Shown: positions 7,312 through 16,605 of the stretch, piece by piece
Position numbering within the stretch: the stretch's first letter is position 1
Layout of the letters: every line of letters begins with the position of its first letter
Assembly: GCA_947503925.1 (NCBI GenBank)
Contig: CANNFQ010000006.1
Location: forward strand, 62,001 to 126,000
DNA length: 64,000 bases
Source of the DNA: an uncultured Paracoccaceae bacterium
Lineage (GTDB): Bacteria > Pseudomonadota > Alphaproteobacteria > Rhodobacterales > Rhodobacteraceae
Direction: 5' to 3'
Position numbers and translations under genes: made by a program
The notes under the pieces: model-generated
What the model was told of the DNA's origin: nothing
The model's input: the letters and a program-made list of their open reading frames with translations, nothing else
Databases searched by the model: none

Positions 7312-10300
7312 ATGACCATCCGTTTCTTTTCCGATAAATCACGCCCTGTCCATCTGGGGCCATATCCATGCGAAAGGCTGGCCCGGCTGAAGGCCATGCC
7401 CGATCTTGCCGGTGTACCCGCGACCCGCCCGCTGCGCTTTGAGCGGCCAGCAGACCCGCGATCCATCGTCAATGCGATGCGCGAACATCAGGCGATGCTG
7501 GATGCGATCCGCGATGGTTTGGTCAATGGGGCGGTGGCAGAGGCCCCCACCGATCTGCGGGAACGGGCCAACCACCTCAAGGCTTTCGGGTATTTTGCCG
7601 ATGCGGCTGTTGTCGGCACCTGTCTTTTGCCCGATGCCGCGCGGCTGGACAAACCCTATTTGAACCCAGATATCGACCGGCTGGCCCATGACCTGAAAAC
7701 CCGGCAGACCAAGACGCTGGCGTCAGGCATCGACATGATCATGGCCGATCTGAAAGAATCGATGGAGGCCCCGCCAACCGGCATTGATGACCATACCCAT
7801 GCGCTGGTGTTTCTATATGAAAACCCGCGTGACCCGCAGGCGGATGAACCGGGCACTGGCTGGATCGCGGATGCGCAGGCCCATCGGGCGGGCTTACTTG
7901 CATCGGAAACGGCTGTGGTGCTGGCCAACTACCTGCGGCTGTTGGGCTATCCGGCGCGCGGGCATACGATGTCCAGCGCTGATGTTGATTTGAACCGGCT
8001 TGCTGTGGCGGCAGGGCTGGCAATGGTCGAAAATGGGCAGTTGCGCCATCCTTATGTCGGCACGCGCTTTGGTCTGGCTGCCGTGACGACCCGTTTTGAG
8101 ATTGCCCATGACGCCCCCCTCGCGCCGATGGTTGAGCAACCCAAATCAGCCTTTGGAACGGGTTGGAAGTTGGGCACGGCATCAGCCAAGAACGCAATGA
8201 ATGCGGTACCTTACGCCAAACGCCGCTTTGTCGATGGGGCGCATCCGTTTGAGCGGCTCAAACGGGTGGAGACACCGACCACCTATATTGATGAACCCAA
8301 TGTCGCCCGCGTGCCGAAACGGGCGGATATGTTCGCGCGAGCCCAATTCGGCGATATGGGCAAGAAGATGCAGGATGCGGCCAAGGGCGGGCATTACGTG
8401 CGCAAGGCGGCCCCCTCCATGGCGCAACGGCGGGCGCTTGGGGCCTTTGTGCTGTTGCAGGATGGGGAGGCCGCGAATGAAAAAGTCAGGCTCGCGCCCG
8501 GTGAAGCGGCGGACCTGATCAAGGCGACCAGCTATTGGCTGGGTGCGGATGCGGTCGGCATTGCGCGCTGCCCGGATTGGGCGTGGTACAGCCATGACGC
8601 GCGGGGCGAGGCGATTGAACCACCCCATGATCAGTCGATCAACATGATCATCGATCAGGGCTACGAAACCATGGAAGGGTCATCGGGCGATGACTGGATC
8701 GCCGTTGCGCAATCCATGCGGGCCTATCTGCGGTTTTCCTTGCTGGGCGGGATTATCGCCCGGCAAATCCGCAATCTGGGTTATTCAGCGAAGGCGCATA
8801 CCGTCATGGATGGCGAGGTGCTGCAACCGCCGCTTTTGCTGCTCAGCGGTCTGGGGGAAGTCAGCCGGATTGGTGAGGTCATTCTGAACCCCTATCTGGG
8901 GCCGCGCCTGAAATCGGGTACCGTAACAACCGACCTGCCAATGGCGCATGACAAGCCCATCGATTTCGGCCTGCAAAAGTTTTGCGAGGCCTGCAATAAA
9001 TGCGCCCGCGAATGCCCCTCTGGGGCGATCACAGCCGGGCCAAAGCTGATGTTCAATGGCTATGAGATCTGGAAATCCGACAGCCAGAAATGCGCAACCT
9101 ATCGGGTGACGACACCGGGTGGGGCGATGTGCGGACGGTGCATGAAAACCTGCCCGTGGAACCTTGAAGGGATCTTCAAGGAAAAGCCGTTCCGCTGGGC
9201 GGCGATGAATGTCCCACAACTTGCGCCTGCGCTGGCGCGGCTGGATGACGCGGTGGGAAACGGCGCGCTGAACCCGGTCAAGAAATGGTGGTGGGATCTG
9301 GAGATAGCAGAGGATGGCGGCTATCGCCCGACATCGCATGCGGTCAATCAACGGTCCCTGCAAAGGGACCTGGACCTGAAATATGCCGACCAGACTTTGG
9401 CGGTTTATCCGGCCCCACTGGCCCCGCATCCGCACCCTTACCCGTTCCCCATGGATCGCGAAGCAGGGATTGAGGCCTATCAGGCGATGATCACGGCGGA
9501 TGAATATAAGGCGCGGCTGGCGCAGGGGGACAAGCAGGTCATTCATGCCTATACGGCCGAAGGCGAAAGCCCGGTCATTCAGGTTCAAATCACGAGGGCC
9601 GAGGAAACCGCCCAGGGCGTGATGAAATACGAATTCACGCCTTTGGATGGGGGCGATTTGCCCGCATGGCAGGCGGGCGCACATCTGGATATCGTGGTCG
9701 CCCCGGAATTCCTGCGGCAATATTCCATGTCGGGCGATCCGGCGGACCGTAGCCGCTATCAGATTGCCGTGCTGCGCGAGGATACGGGGCGGGGCGGGTC
9801 AAAACTGATGCACCGGATCTTCAATGAAGGCCGGCGTATCTTCATCTCCAAACCGATCAACCATTTCCCGCTGGACCCTGACGCGACCCATAGCGTGCTG
9901 ATGGGTGGTGGGATCGGGATCACACCGCTTGTGGCGATGGCGCATGAATTGCATGCACAGGGGCGATCGTTCGAGATGCATTATTCCGGGCGCAGCCGGG
10001 ATCAGATGGGGCTGCTGGATGACATCGCAGGCTTTTCCTGGGCGGACCAGGTGCAACTGCATGTGACGGATGAAGGCAGCCGTGCCGATCTGGGGCAGCT
10101 CTTGGGTAGCTACCAGCCGGGCTGGCATGTCTATACCTGCGGAGCAGAACGCTACATGACCGCGATCTTGGAAGCCGCGACAAAGGCCGGTTTCCCGGAA
10201 GATGCCAAGCATCTGGAATATTTTGCGGTTCCCGAACAGCCCGATTACGTGAACCACCCGTTCAAGCTGAAATTGACCCGGTCAGGCAAGTTGCTTGATG

Positions 10301-10521
10301 TGCCCGCGGACAAATCCGCCACCGATGTGCTGGCGGAAAACGGGGTGCATGTGGATGTGAAATGCAGTGACGGGATTTGCGGGGTTTGCAAATGCGGGCT
10401 GGTTGCCGGAGAGGTTGAGCATCGCGATTTTGTGCTGTCCAAGGCGCAGCGGGAAAGCGGGATCATCCTGTGCCAGTCGCGCGCGGCCGTCAAAGATGGC
10501 GTGATCGAGATCGATCTGTGA
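7312..10521 (+). CDS. Self-sufficient reductive dehalogenase fused to FMN/NAD/2Fe-2S reductase
   Basis: A 1069-residue fusion. Residues about 1-550 hold two similar halves; the second (near 390-550) carries the cobalamin-domain-like sequence of RdhA enzymes, and the first looks like a degenerate copy. Two 4Fe-4S clusters follow: Cys558/561/564/568 and Cys594/607/610/614, the latter in MCGRCMKTCPW. From about 760 comes a phthalate-dioxygenase-reductase-like part: FMN motif RQYSMSG, NAD motif GGGIGITPL and a plant-type 2Fe-2S centre, Cys1018/1023/1026/1054. There is no Tat signal, so it should be cytoplasmic and NAD(P)H-driven like BhbA of Comamonas rather than respiratory. The shared promoter region with the homogentisate operon suggests a halogenated aromatic substrate. 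Catalytic Tyr/Lys residues cannot be placed without an alignment. Confidence 0.9.
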   Translation: MTIRFFSDKSRPVHLGPYPCERLARLKAMPDLAGVPATRPLRFERPADPRSIVNAMREHQAMLDAIRDGLVNGAVAEAPTDLRERANHLKAFGYFADAAVVGTCLLPDAARLDKPYLNPDIDRLAHDLKTRQTKTLASGIDMIMADLKESMEAPPTGIDDHTHALVFLYENPRDPQADEPGTGWIADAQAHRAGLLASETAVVLANYLRLLGYPARGHTMSSADVDLNRLAVAAGLAMVENGQLRHPYVGTRFGLAAVTTRFEIAHDAPLAPMVEQPKSAFGTGWKLGTASAKNAMNAVPYAKRRFVDGAHPFERLKRVETPTTYIDEPNVARVPKRADMFARAQFGDMGKKMQDAAKGGHYVRKAAPSMAQRRALGAFVLLQDGEAANEKVRLAPGEAADLIKATSYWLGADAVGIARCPDWAWYSHDARGEAIEPPHDQSINMIIDQGYETMEGSSGDDWIAVAQSMRAYLRFSLLGGIIARQIRNLGYSAKAHTVMDGEVLQPPLLLLSGLGEVSRIGEVILNPYLGPRLKSGTVTTDLPMAHDKPIDFGLQKFCEACNKCARECPSGAITAGPKLMFNGYEIWKSDSQKCATYRVTTPGGAMCGRCMKTCPWNLEGIFKEKPFRWAAMNVPQLAPALARLDDAVGNGALNPVKKWWWDLEIAEDGGYRPTSHAVNQRSLQRDLDLKYADQTLAVYPAPLAPHPHPYPFPMDREAGIEAYQAMITADEYKARLAQGDKQVIHAYTAEGESPVIQVQITRAEETAQGVMKYEFTPLDGGDLPAWQAGAHLDIVVAPEFLRQYSMSGDPADRSRYQIAVLREDTGRGGSKLMHRIFNEGRRIFISKPINHFPLDPDATHSVLMGGGIGITPLVAMAHELHAQGRSFEMHYSGRSRDQMGLLDDIAGFSWADQVQLHVTDEGSRADLGQLLGSYQPGWHVYTCGAERYMTAILEAATKAGFPEDAKHLEYFAVPEQPDYVNHPFKLKLTRSGKLLDVPADKSATDVLAENGVHVDVKCSDGICGVCKCGLVAGEVEHRDFVLSKAQRESGIILCQSRAAVKDGVIEIDL

Positions 10522-10565
10522 CCAAAGTCTGTGTCAGAAATTGTCAGCGCCTGTGGCTGGCGGGT

Positions 10566-10605
10566 TTGACCCATAAAAAACGATGTGATAGAACAAATAG
10601 TGAAC
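10566..10605 (+). promoter_or_regulatory. SOS promoter with LexA box for imuA-imuB-dnaE2
   Basis: GAAC-AAATAGT-GAAC at 10591-10605 fits the alphaproteobacterial LexA site (GAAC-N7-GAAC, equal to GTTC-N7-GTTC on the other strand). A -35-like TTGACC at 10566-10571 and a -10-like TAGAAC at 10589-10594 are 17 bases apart, so the LexA box covers the -10 region. LexA repression and DNA-damage induction follow from the known family behaviour. Confidence 0.85.
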
Positions 10606-10622
10606 ATTAATCAGGATTCGGT

Positions 10623-11309
10623 GTGTGGTGTATGGGTTCGCTTCGGGTGCAGAAACGTCTTGCAGGTCAGGTGCGCCAGCCCGACCCGTTGACGCATACC
10701 CTGTCCGAAGCGTTTCCCGAAACCGCAACGGATGCGGCCGCTATCGGTTTTGTGCTGACCCGTTTGCCACGTACCGATGCGCCGATCCTGTGGGTGCAGG
10801 ACAGGCTGTCGCGCAAAGAGGCAGGGCGGCCTTATCTGGCTGGGATCGGCACCCGCCGGCCTGTGATCATGGTGGATCTGTCCCGTGCGGCGGATGTGCT
10901 TTGGGCGATGGAAGACGGGTTACGCTGCCGCAGTCTGGGCGCCGTGATCGGGGAAATATGGGGCGATCCGCCCAGCTTAGATTTTACCGCAACCAAACGG
11001 CTTGCCCTGCGGGCAGAGGCGGCGGATGTGCCCTGCTGGTTGATCCGGCGTGCGGCCTCCCCGGATCTCAGTGCTGCGCGGGATCGCTGGCGGATCGGGG
11101 CGGTGCCATCTGCCCCGCATCCCCACGATACGCAGGCGCCGGGTCTGCCACGCTGGTCACTCGATCTGTTTCGGTCGCGGCGCAGCAAACCGGGCCAATG
11201 GGTGGCAAGCTATGACCGGGCGCAGGATCGTCTCAATCTCGCTGCCCCAGTTCGCGATCGAACGCTGGCAACGGGTGATGGAACGGCAGGGGAACGCGCC
11301 GCCGGATGA
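10623..11309 (+). CDS. imuA: ImuA family mutasome protein
   Basis: A 228-residue RecA-like protein without obvious Walker motifs, matching ImuA: IGFVLTRLPRTDAPILWVQDRLSRKEAGRPYL, then a CWLIRRAASPDLSAARDRWRIG segment. It belongs to the damage-induced translesion complex with ImuB and DnaE2. AGGA at 10613-10616 lies six bases before a GTG at 10623, so I take that start; ATG at 10632 is the alternative. It is the first gene after the LexA box and overlaps imuB by 98 bases. Confidence 0.88.
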   Translation: MWCMGSLRVQKRLAGQVRQPDPLTHTLSEAFPETATDAAAIGFVLTRLPRTDAPILWVQDRLSRKEAGRPYLAGIGTRRPVIMVDLSRAADVLWAMEDGLRCRSLGAVIGEIWGDPPSLDFTATKRLALRAEAADVPCWLIRRAASPDLSAARDRWRIGAVPSAPHPHDTQAPGLPRWSLDLFRSRRSKPGQWVASYDRAQDRLNLAAPVRDRTLATGDGTAGERAAG

Positions 11310-12744
11310 TATTCCCATCGTGCTGGCCCGCGAAGGGCAGCATGGGCCGGTGATCCATGCCGCCAATCGCACGGCACGGGTTAACGGAATATTGCCCGGA
11401 TCGCGGGTTGTGGATATGCGCGCGATCTGCCCCGAGTTGCAGGTGGAATTCGCCGATGATGCGGGGGATCACGCCGCGCTTGACCGGCTGGTGCTTTGGG
11501 CGCGGCGCTGGTGCCCCTGGACGGTGCGCGATGGCGCGGATGGGCTGATCCTGGATACCACCGGGTCCGATCACCTGCTGGGCGGTGAGGCGGCGATGCT
11601 GGTTGAAATGGAAACCCAGCTTTCCCTGCTGGGCCTGACAGCCCGTTTGGCCGTGGCCCCTACATGGGGGGCTGCCTGGGCGCTGGCGCGATTTGGGCCG
11701 GTCAGGTCGATCTGCGGGGCGGAGGAGGCTCATTTCAAGCTGGGTGCATTACCCGTCGCCGGGTTGCGGCTGGACGCCGCAACTGTTCTGCTGCTGCGCC
11801 GGTTGGGGTTGAAAACCATTGGGGCGGTGATGGATGTGCCGCGCCTGTCCCTGACCCGGAGATTTGTGAAAGCCGCACTTGCGGGTAATCCGCTGATGCG
11901 ACTTGATCAGGCATTGGGCAAACTGGCCGAACCCGTCGCCAGCATGGATGCCAAACCTCGCTTTGCTGTGCAAAGCCGCCTGGCCGAGCCGATCTTTGAT
12001 CCCACCCCCTATCTGCCGGAACTGTGCGAAGACCTGTGCGCGGCGCTGACAAAAGCCGGAATGGGCTGCCGCCGCCTGCATCTGACCGTGTTCAAAACCG
12101 ATGGGGATGTGAGCCATGTGGATGTGGCGACCTCTGCCTCGACCCGTGATCCGGGGCATTTGCACGGGCTGTTCCGGGACAAGGTCGAACGGATCAATCC
12201 CGGCTTTGGCTTCGATTTGATCACGCTGGAGGCGGGCGGTGTTGAGGGCATGCAGGTTTTGCAAAACCGGCTGGATGGCGGGTCAGATGATGACCTGCAC
12301 CTGACCCGGCTGGTGGATCGGCTGAGCGCGAAATTCGGACCCCGCGCGGTAACCCGGCCCGTGCTGCGCGAAAGCCATATCCCCGAACGGGCCGAAGCGC
12401 AGGTGGCGGCATTGGCTGCGATTGCAGATATCGGGGCGGTCACACCGCAAGAACGCCCGCTGCGCCTGTTTGATCACCCCGAAGAAGTCCGGGTGCTCTA
12501 TGCTGTGCCCGAAGGTCCGCCTGCGCAGTTTATCTGGCGCAGGCAAACGCACCGTGTGGCCCGCTATGCGGGGCCCGAACGGATCGCACCCGAATGGTGG
12601 AAAGACCGCCCCGGCACAAGGCTGCGGGATTATTTCAAGGTTGAGGATCAGGCGGGGCGGCGCATCTGGCTGTATCGCGAAGGGTTGCACGAGGATGGGC
12701 GCGGCGGTGATCCGCGCTGGTTTGTGCATGGGTGTTTTGCGTGA
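11212..12744 (+). CDS. imuB: ImuB, Y-family polymerase-like mutasome subunit
   Basis: A 510-residue Y-family-like protein starting MTGRRIVSISLPQFAIERW. True Y-family polymerases have an acidic residue in this first block; here it reads SISLPQF, so the catalytic Asp is absent. That is expected for ImuB, a non-catalytic adaptor linking DnaE2 to the sliding clamp. I chose the ATG at 11212, which begins inside the imuA reading frame; a longer frame upstream has no ImuB similarity. It is followed by a 37-base dispersed repeat and then dnaE2. Confidence 0.92.
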   Translation: MTGRRIVSISLPQFAIERWQRVMERQGNAPPDDIPIVLAREGQHGPVIHAANRTARVNGILPGSRVVDMRAICPELQVEFADDAGDHAALDRLVLWARRWCPWTVRDGADGLILDTTGSDHLLGGEAAMLVEMETQLSLLGLTARLAVAPTWGAAWALARFGPVRSICGAEEAHFKLGALPVAGLRLDAATVLLLRRLGLKTIGAVMDVPRLSLTRRFVKAALAGNPLMRLDQALGKLAEPVASMDAKPRFAVQSRLAEPIFDPTPYLPELCEDLCAALTKAGMGCRRLHLTVFKTDGDVSHVDVATSASTRDPGHLHGLFRDKVERINPGFGFDLITLEAGGVEGMQVLQNRLDGGSDDDLHLTRLVDRLSAKFGPRAVTRPVLRESHIPERAEAQVAALAAIADIGAVTPQERPLRLFDHPEEVRVLYAVPEGPPAQFIWRRQTHRVARYAGPERIAPEWWKDRPGTRLRDYFKVEDQAGRRIWLYREGLHEDGRGGDPRWFVHGCFA

Positions 12745-12776
12745 TGATCTGGCGGCGGTGCGCAAGGCGGGTTTGG

Positions 12777-12813
12777 GATGCCTCCGGCGGGAGTATTTTT
12801 GGCAAAATGATAA
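12777..12813. repeat. 37-base dispersed repeat, copy 2
   Basis: Identical over 37 bases to 4373-4409. It lies in the 90-base gap between imuB and dnaE2, on the same strand as the operon. Its CTCC/GGAG and ATTTT/AAAAT stems could form a small RNA structure in the polycistronic message. Confidence 0.85.
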
Positions 12814-12834
12814 AGCAGGTTTGGGGCTGGTCCC

Positions 12835-15800
12835 ATGCCTGAAATGGATAATCAGCGCCCGCGCCGTACGATCGTAGATGACGGTTTCAAGCCAAATCCA
12901 AAGACTGCTTATGTCGAACTGGGCCTGACCACCTGTTTTTCCTTTCTGCGCGGGGCGTCGGATGCGGTGGATTTGGCCACCACCGCCAACGCGCTGGGCT
13001 ATGACAGGCTGGGCTGTGCTGACCTGAACACCATGGCTGGCGTCGTCCGGCTGCATGCAGAGGCGTTGAAGGCGCAAATCACCCCGGTCATTGGCTGCCG
13101 CTTACAACTGATCACGGGCGAAGAATTCCTCGCCTATCCACGCGACCGCGCAGCGTATGGGCAGCTATGCATGTTGCTCTCCAAGGGCAAGATGCATGAC
13201 ACAAATGGCGCCTGGCAGGCCAAGGGGGTCTGTGACATCACCCTTGATGATCTGGCCAGGCAGAGTACAGACGTTCAGTTGATCGCCATGCCCGGTGCCG
13301 ATCTTGATCATTTTGGCGCCGGGTTGCGCCGGCTGAAACGGGCGCTGCCAACGCTGAAAAATATCGCGGCCAGCTATCTTTATCGGGGTGATGACCGCGC
13401 GCGGATCAACCGACTGGATCAGCTGGCCAGGGCGCATGGCATGTCCATTCTGGCCACAAATGATGTGCATTATCACGCGCCCGAACAGCGCCCCTTGCAG
13501 GATGTCATGACCTGCATCCTGCACAAGACGACAATCCAGAAGGCCGGGTTCCTGCTGGATGCCAATGCCGAACGGCATCTGAAATCACCCGCCCAAATGG
13601 TTCAGCTGTTTGCCGAATGGCCACATGCGATCCGGGCGACACGACAGGTCGCGGATGCCTGTGATTTTGACCTGCGCGAGCTGGCCTATGAGTATCCCAA
13701 GGAAACCGTACCTGAAGGGCGCACGCCACAGGCTTATCTGGAGGAACTGACCTGGAAAGGAGCTGCATGGCGCTATCCAGATGGGGTGCCGGAGACGCTG
13801 AAAACAACCTTGCGCAAGGAACTCGCGCTGATTGGCAAGCTGGAGATTGCGCAATATTTCCTGACAATTCAAAGGGTCGTGAATTACGCGCGCTATGAAT
13901 GCAAGCCGCCCATCCTGTGCCAGGGTCGCGGGTCGGCGGCCAATTCCGCCGTCTGTTATGTGCTTGGGATCACCGCCGTGGATCCAGACAAGAATGATCT
14001 CCTGTTTGAGCGCTTCATCAGCGAGGAGCGCCGTGAACCGCCCGATATCGACGTCGATTTTGAACATGAACGGCGCGAGGAGGTGATCCAGCATATCTAC
14101 AACGAATATGGTCGTGACCGGGCAGCCCTTTGCGCCACTGTGATCCATTACCGCCCCCGCATGGCCGTGCGCGAGGTGGGCAAGGTCATGGGGCTGTCCG
14201 AAGACATCACCACTGCCTTGTCCAAGACGATCTGGGGGTCATGGGGCCGCGAGCTGGGCGCGCGCGAGGCCGCCGAGGCCGGGATCGACCTGAACGATCC
14301 GCTGATGGCCCGCACAATCAAACTGGCCGATCAGATGATCGGGATGCCGCGCCATCTGGGCCAGCATGTGGGTGGATTTATCCTGACGGAAAAGAAACTG
14401 ACCGAAACCGTACCCATCGGTAACGGGGCGATGCCGGATCGTAGTTTCATTGAATGGGACAAGGATGACATCGACGAATTACGCATTCTGAAGGTCGATG
14501 TTTTGGCCTTGGGGATGTTGACCTGTATCCGTAAGGCGTTTGATCTGATCGCGGCCCATTACGGAAAAAAGCTGACGCTTGCGAGCATCGAGGAGGGCGA
14601 TCAGCCCACCTATGACATGCTCTGTAAAGGTGACAGCTTGGGGGTTTTTCAGGTCGAAAGCCGGGCGCAGATGAATATGCTGCCCCGCCTGAAACCGCGC
14701 ATATTTTATGATCTGGTTATTCAGGTTGCCATCGTCCGCCCCGGCCCCATTCAAGGGGACATGGTGCATCCCTATCTGCGCCGCCGAAACGGGCAGGAGG
14801 CGGAAGAGTACCCATCACCCGCCCCGCCACATGACCCAAATGAATTGCGGCAGGTACTGTCGCGCACCAAAGGCGTGCCGATCTTTCAGGAACAGGCGAT
14901 GAAACTGGCCATGGTCGCCGCCGAGTTCAGCCCTGATGAGGCAAACCAGCTGCGCAAGGCGATGGCGACATTCCGATCCAAGGGAACCATTGGCGAACTC
15001 GAAGACAAGATGGTCAGCCGGATGATCAATCGCGGCTACGAACCGGAATTTGCCCACAGATGCTTTAACCAGATCAAGGGTTTCGGCGATTACGGGTTTC
15101 CCGAAAGTCATGCCGCCAGTTTTGCGCATCTGGTCTATGTGTCCAGCTGGATCAAATGCCACTACCCGGATGTGTTCTGTGCGGCGCTCTTGAATTCCCA
15201 GCCCATGGGGTTCTACGCGCCTGCGCAGATTGTGCGGGATGCCCGCGAACATGGGGAAATCATACGCGCACCGGATGTGAATTACTCTGATTGGGACAGC
15301 ACGCTGGAACCGGTCAGCCCGGGTGTCTTTGCGGTGCGGCTTGGCCTGCGACAGGTCGATGGGATGCGCCAGGAAATAGCAGAGCGGATCATGCAGGCCC
15401 GCCAACAGCCCTATACCGACCTTGCCGATCTGAAGAAACGCGCAAGGCTGGATGCTGGGACAATGCGCAAACTGGCCGCAGCTGATGCGATGCGGTCAAT
15501 GACGCTGGACCGGCGACAGGCGCTTTGGGATGCGCGGGCGCTGCGTGATGCGCCGGATCTGCCGCTTTTTACACAAAAGGATGAAGGGGATGAAACCCGG
15601 TTTGATCTGCCGCAGATGCCAATTTGCGAACATGTGGTCGCCGATTATCAGACCACGCGATTGTCGTTGAAAGCGCATCCAATGTCCTTCCTGCGCGAAA
15701 GCATGGTCAAACAGGGCTATGTTCGCACATCATCGCTGCGGGATATCGGCAATGGGCAACGGGTCAAACTGGCCGGGGTTGTTCTGATCCGGCAACGGCC

Positions 15801-16137
15801 CGGCAGTGCCAAAGGGGTTTGTTTCATCACGCTGGAGGATGAAACAGGTGTGGCCAATCTGGTCGTTTGGCCCAAGGTGATGACCGCGTTTCGCAAAGTC
15901 ATCATGCGGGCCCGGATCATTGATGTGCGCGGCGTGGTCCAGCGTGGTGATGATGTCATCCATGTGGTCGCGCATACGCTTGTAGATCGCAGCGATGCGT
16001 TGGAACGGTTATCGAATGATCATATGGATGTGCCACTGGCCCATGCGGATGAGGTTAGGAAAAACATCCCGCATGATCCAAGGGGGCATCATCCGCGTGA
16101 TGTGCGGGTCATCCCCAAATCGCGGGATTTTCATTGA
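12835..16137 (+). CDS. dnaE2: Error-prone DNA polymerase III alpha subunit DnaE2
   Basis: A 1100-residue C-family polymerase. The N-terminal PHP domain begins ELGLTTCFSFLRGASDAVDL. The palm carries PPDIDVDFEHERREEV with the catalytic Asp pair. The helix-hairpin-helix and OB parts follow, ending at VRVIPKSRDFH. DnaE2 performs translesion synthesis after DNA damage together with ImuA and ImuB, which lie directly upstream under a LexA box. The start is the ATG at 12835; an ATG three codons later is possible. A stem-loop terminator lies 24 bases after the stop. Confidence 0.96.
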   Translation: MPEMDNQRPRRTIVDDGFKPNPKTAYVELGLTTCFSFLRGASDAVDLATTANALGYDRLGCADLNTMAGVVRLHAEALKAQITPVIGCRLQLITGEEFLAYPRDRAAYGQLCMLLSKGKMHDTNGAWQAKGVCDITLDDLARQSTDVQLIAMPGADLDHFGAGLRRLKRALPTLKNIAASYLYRGDDRARINRLDQLARAHGMSILATNDVHYHAPEQRPLQDVMTCILHKTTIQKAGFLLDANAERHLKSPAQMVQLFAEWPHAIRATRQVADACDFDLRELAYEYPKETVPEGRTPQAYLEELTWKGAAWRYPDGVPETLKTTLRKELALIGKLEIAQYFLTIQRVVNYARYECKPPILCQGRGSAANSAVCYVLGITAVDPDKNDLLFERFISEERREPPDIDVDFEHERREEVIQHIYNEYGRDRAALCATVIHYRPRMAVREVGKVMGLSEDITTALSKTIWGSWGRELGAREAAEAGIDLNDPLMARTIKLADQMIGMPRHLGQHVGGFILTEKKLTETVPIGNGAMPDRSFIEWDKDDIDELRILKVDVLALGMLTCIRKAFDLIAAHYGKKLTLASIEEGDQPTYDMLCKGDSLGVFQVESRAQMNMLPRLKPRIFYDLVIQVAIVRPGPIQGDMVHPYLRRRNGQEAEEYPSPAPPHDPNELRQVLSRTKGVPIFQEQAMKLAMVAAEFSPDEANQLRKAMATFRSKGTIGELEDKMVSRMINRGYEPEFAHRCFNQIKGFGDYGFPESHAASFAHLVYVSSWIKCHYPDVFCAALLNSQPMGFYAPAQIVRDAREHGEIIRAPDVNYSDWDSTLEPVSPGVFAVRLGLRQVDGMRQEIAERIMQARQQPYTDLADLKKRARLDAGTMRKLAAADAMRSMTLDRRQALWDARALRDAPDLPLFTQKDEGDETRFDLPQMPICEHVVADYQTTRLSLKAHPMSFLRESMVKQGYVRTSSLRDIGNGQRVKLAGVVLIRQRPGSAKGVCFITLEDETGVANLVVWPKVMTAFRKVIMRARIIDVRGVVQRGDDVIHVVAHTLVDRSDALERLSNDHMDVPLAHADEVRKNIPHDPRGHHPRDVRVIPKSRDFH

Positions 16138-16161
16138 GGCGATGGGCGCAACAGTCGCCAG

Positions 16162-16185
16162 AAAATCTGCGTGACGCAGATTTTT
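16162..16185. terminator. Bidirectional terminator between dnaE2 and phaG
   Basis: AAAATCTGCG (16162-16171) pairs with CGCAGATTTT (16175-16184) around the loop TGA. The stem is flanked by A and T runs, so it can end transcription from both convergent genes. Confidence 0.85.
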
Positions 16186-16215
16186 CTTACCTCGCGCTGC
16201 GAAAAAAAACCCGCG

Positions 16216-16605
16216 CTAACCCGCCTTGTCTTCAAAGGCGACCCGATCCGCCTCGGGCACATCAAGGGTCGACCAGGTATCATCGCTTGGCGGGGCGGGG
16301 GGCACCTGGCAGGATTGTTTGTGGATATTCACCTTGGCAATGAAATTGGCCGAGATCGGTGCCGTCACAAACAAAAACGCCATGATCAGCAATTCATGAT
16401 AGGAATGCTCCCCCAGCGCCAGTGAATGAAACACCGAGGCAAGCAAGAGCGACCCCACCCCAACCGTGCCGACCTTGGTGGGTGCATGCAGCCGGGTCAT
16501 GCTGTCATCAAATTTCAAAAGGCCGATCGCGCCCACAAGCGTAAAGACCGCCCCGATCAACAGTGCAATGCCGGTGGCAAATGTGGCAAGCAGTTCAACA
16601 CTCAT
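16216..16605 (-). CDS. phaG: Na+(K+)/H+ antiporter subunit G
   Basis: A 129-residue membrane protein of the MnhG/MrpG/PhaG family. Its three hydrophobic segments begin with MSVELLATFATGIALLIGAVFTLVGAIG. The conserved FDDSMTRLHAPTKVGTVGVGSLLLAS follows. The last 35 residues are hydrophilic and cytoplasmic. It is the final gene of the antiporter operon and overlaps phaF by four bases. Confidence 0.93.
   Translation of the reverse strand: MSVELLATFATGIALLIGAVFTLVGAIGLLKFDDSMTRLHAPTKVGTVGVGSLLLASVFHSLALGEHSYHELLIMAFLFVTAPISANFIAKVNIHKQSCQVPPAPPSDDTWSTLDVPEADRVAFEDKAG

Noticed and set aside
8785..9720. 311-codon minus-strand frame inside the dehalogenase gene
   Set aside because: The plus-strand frame has intact iron-sulfur, FMN and NAD motifs; the antisense frame has none.
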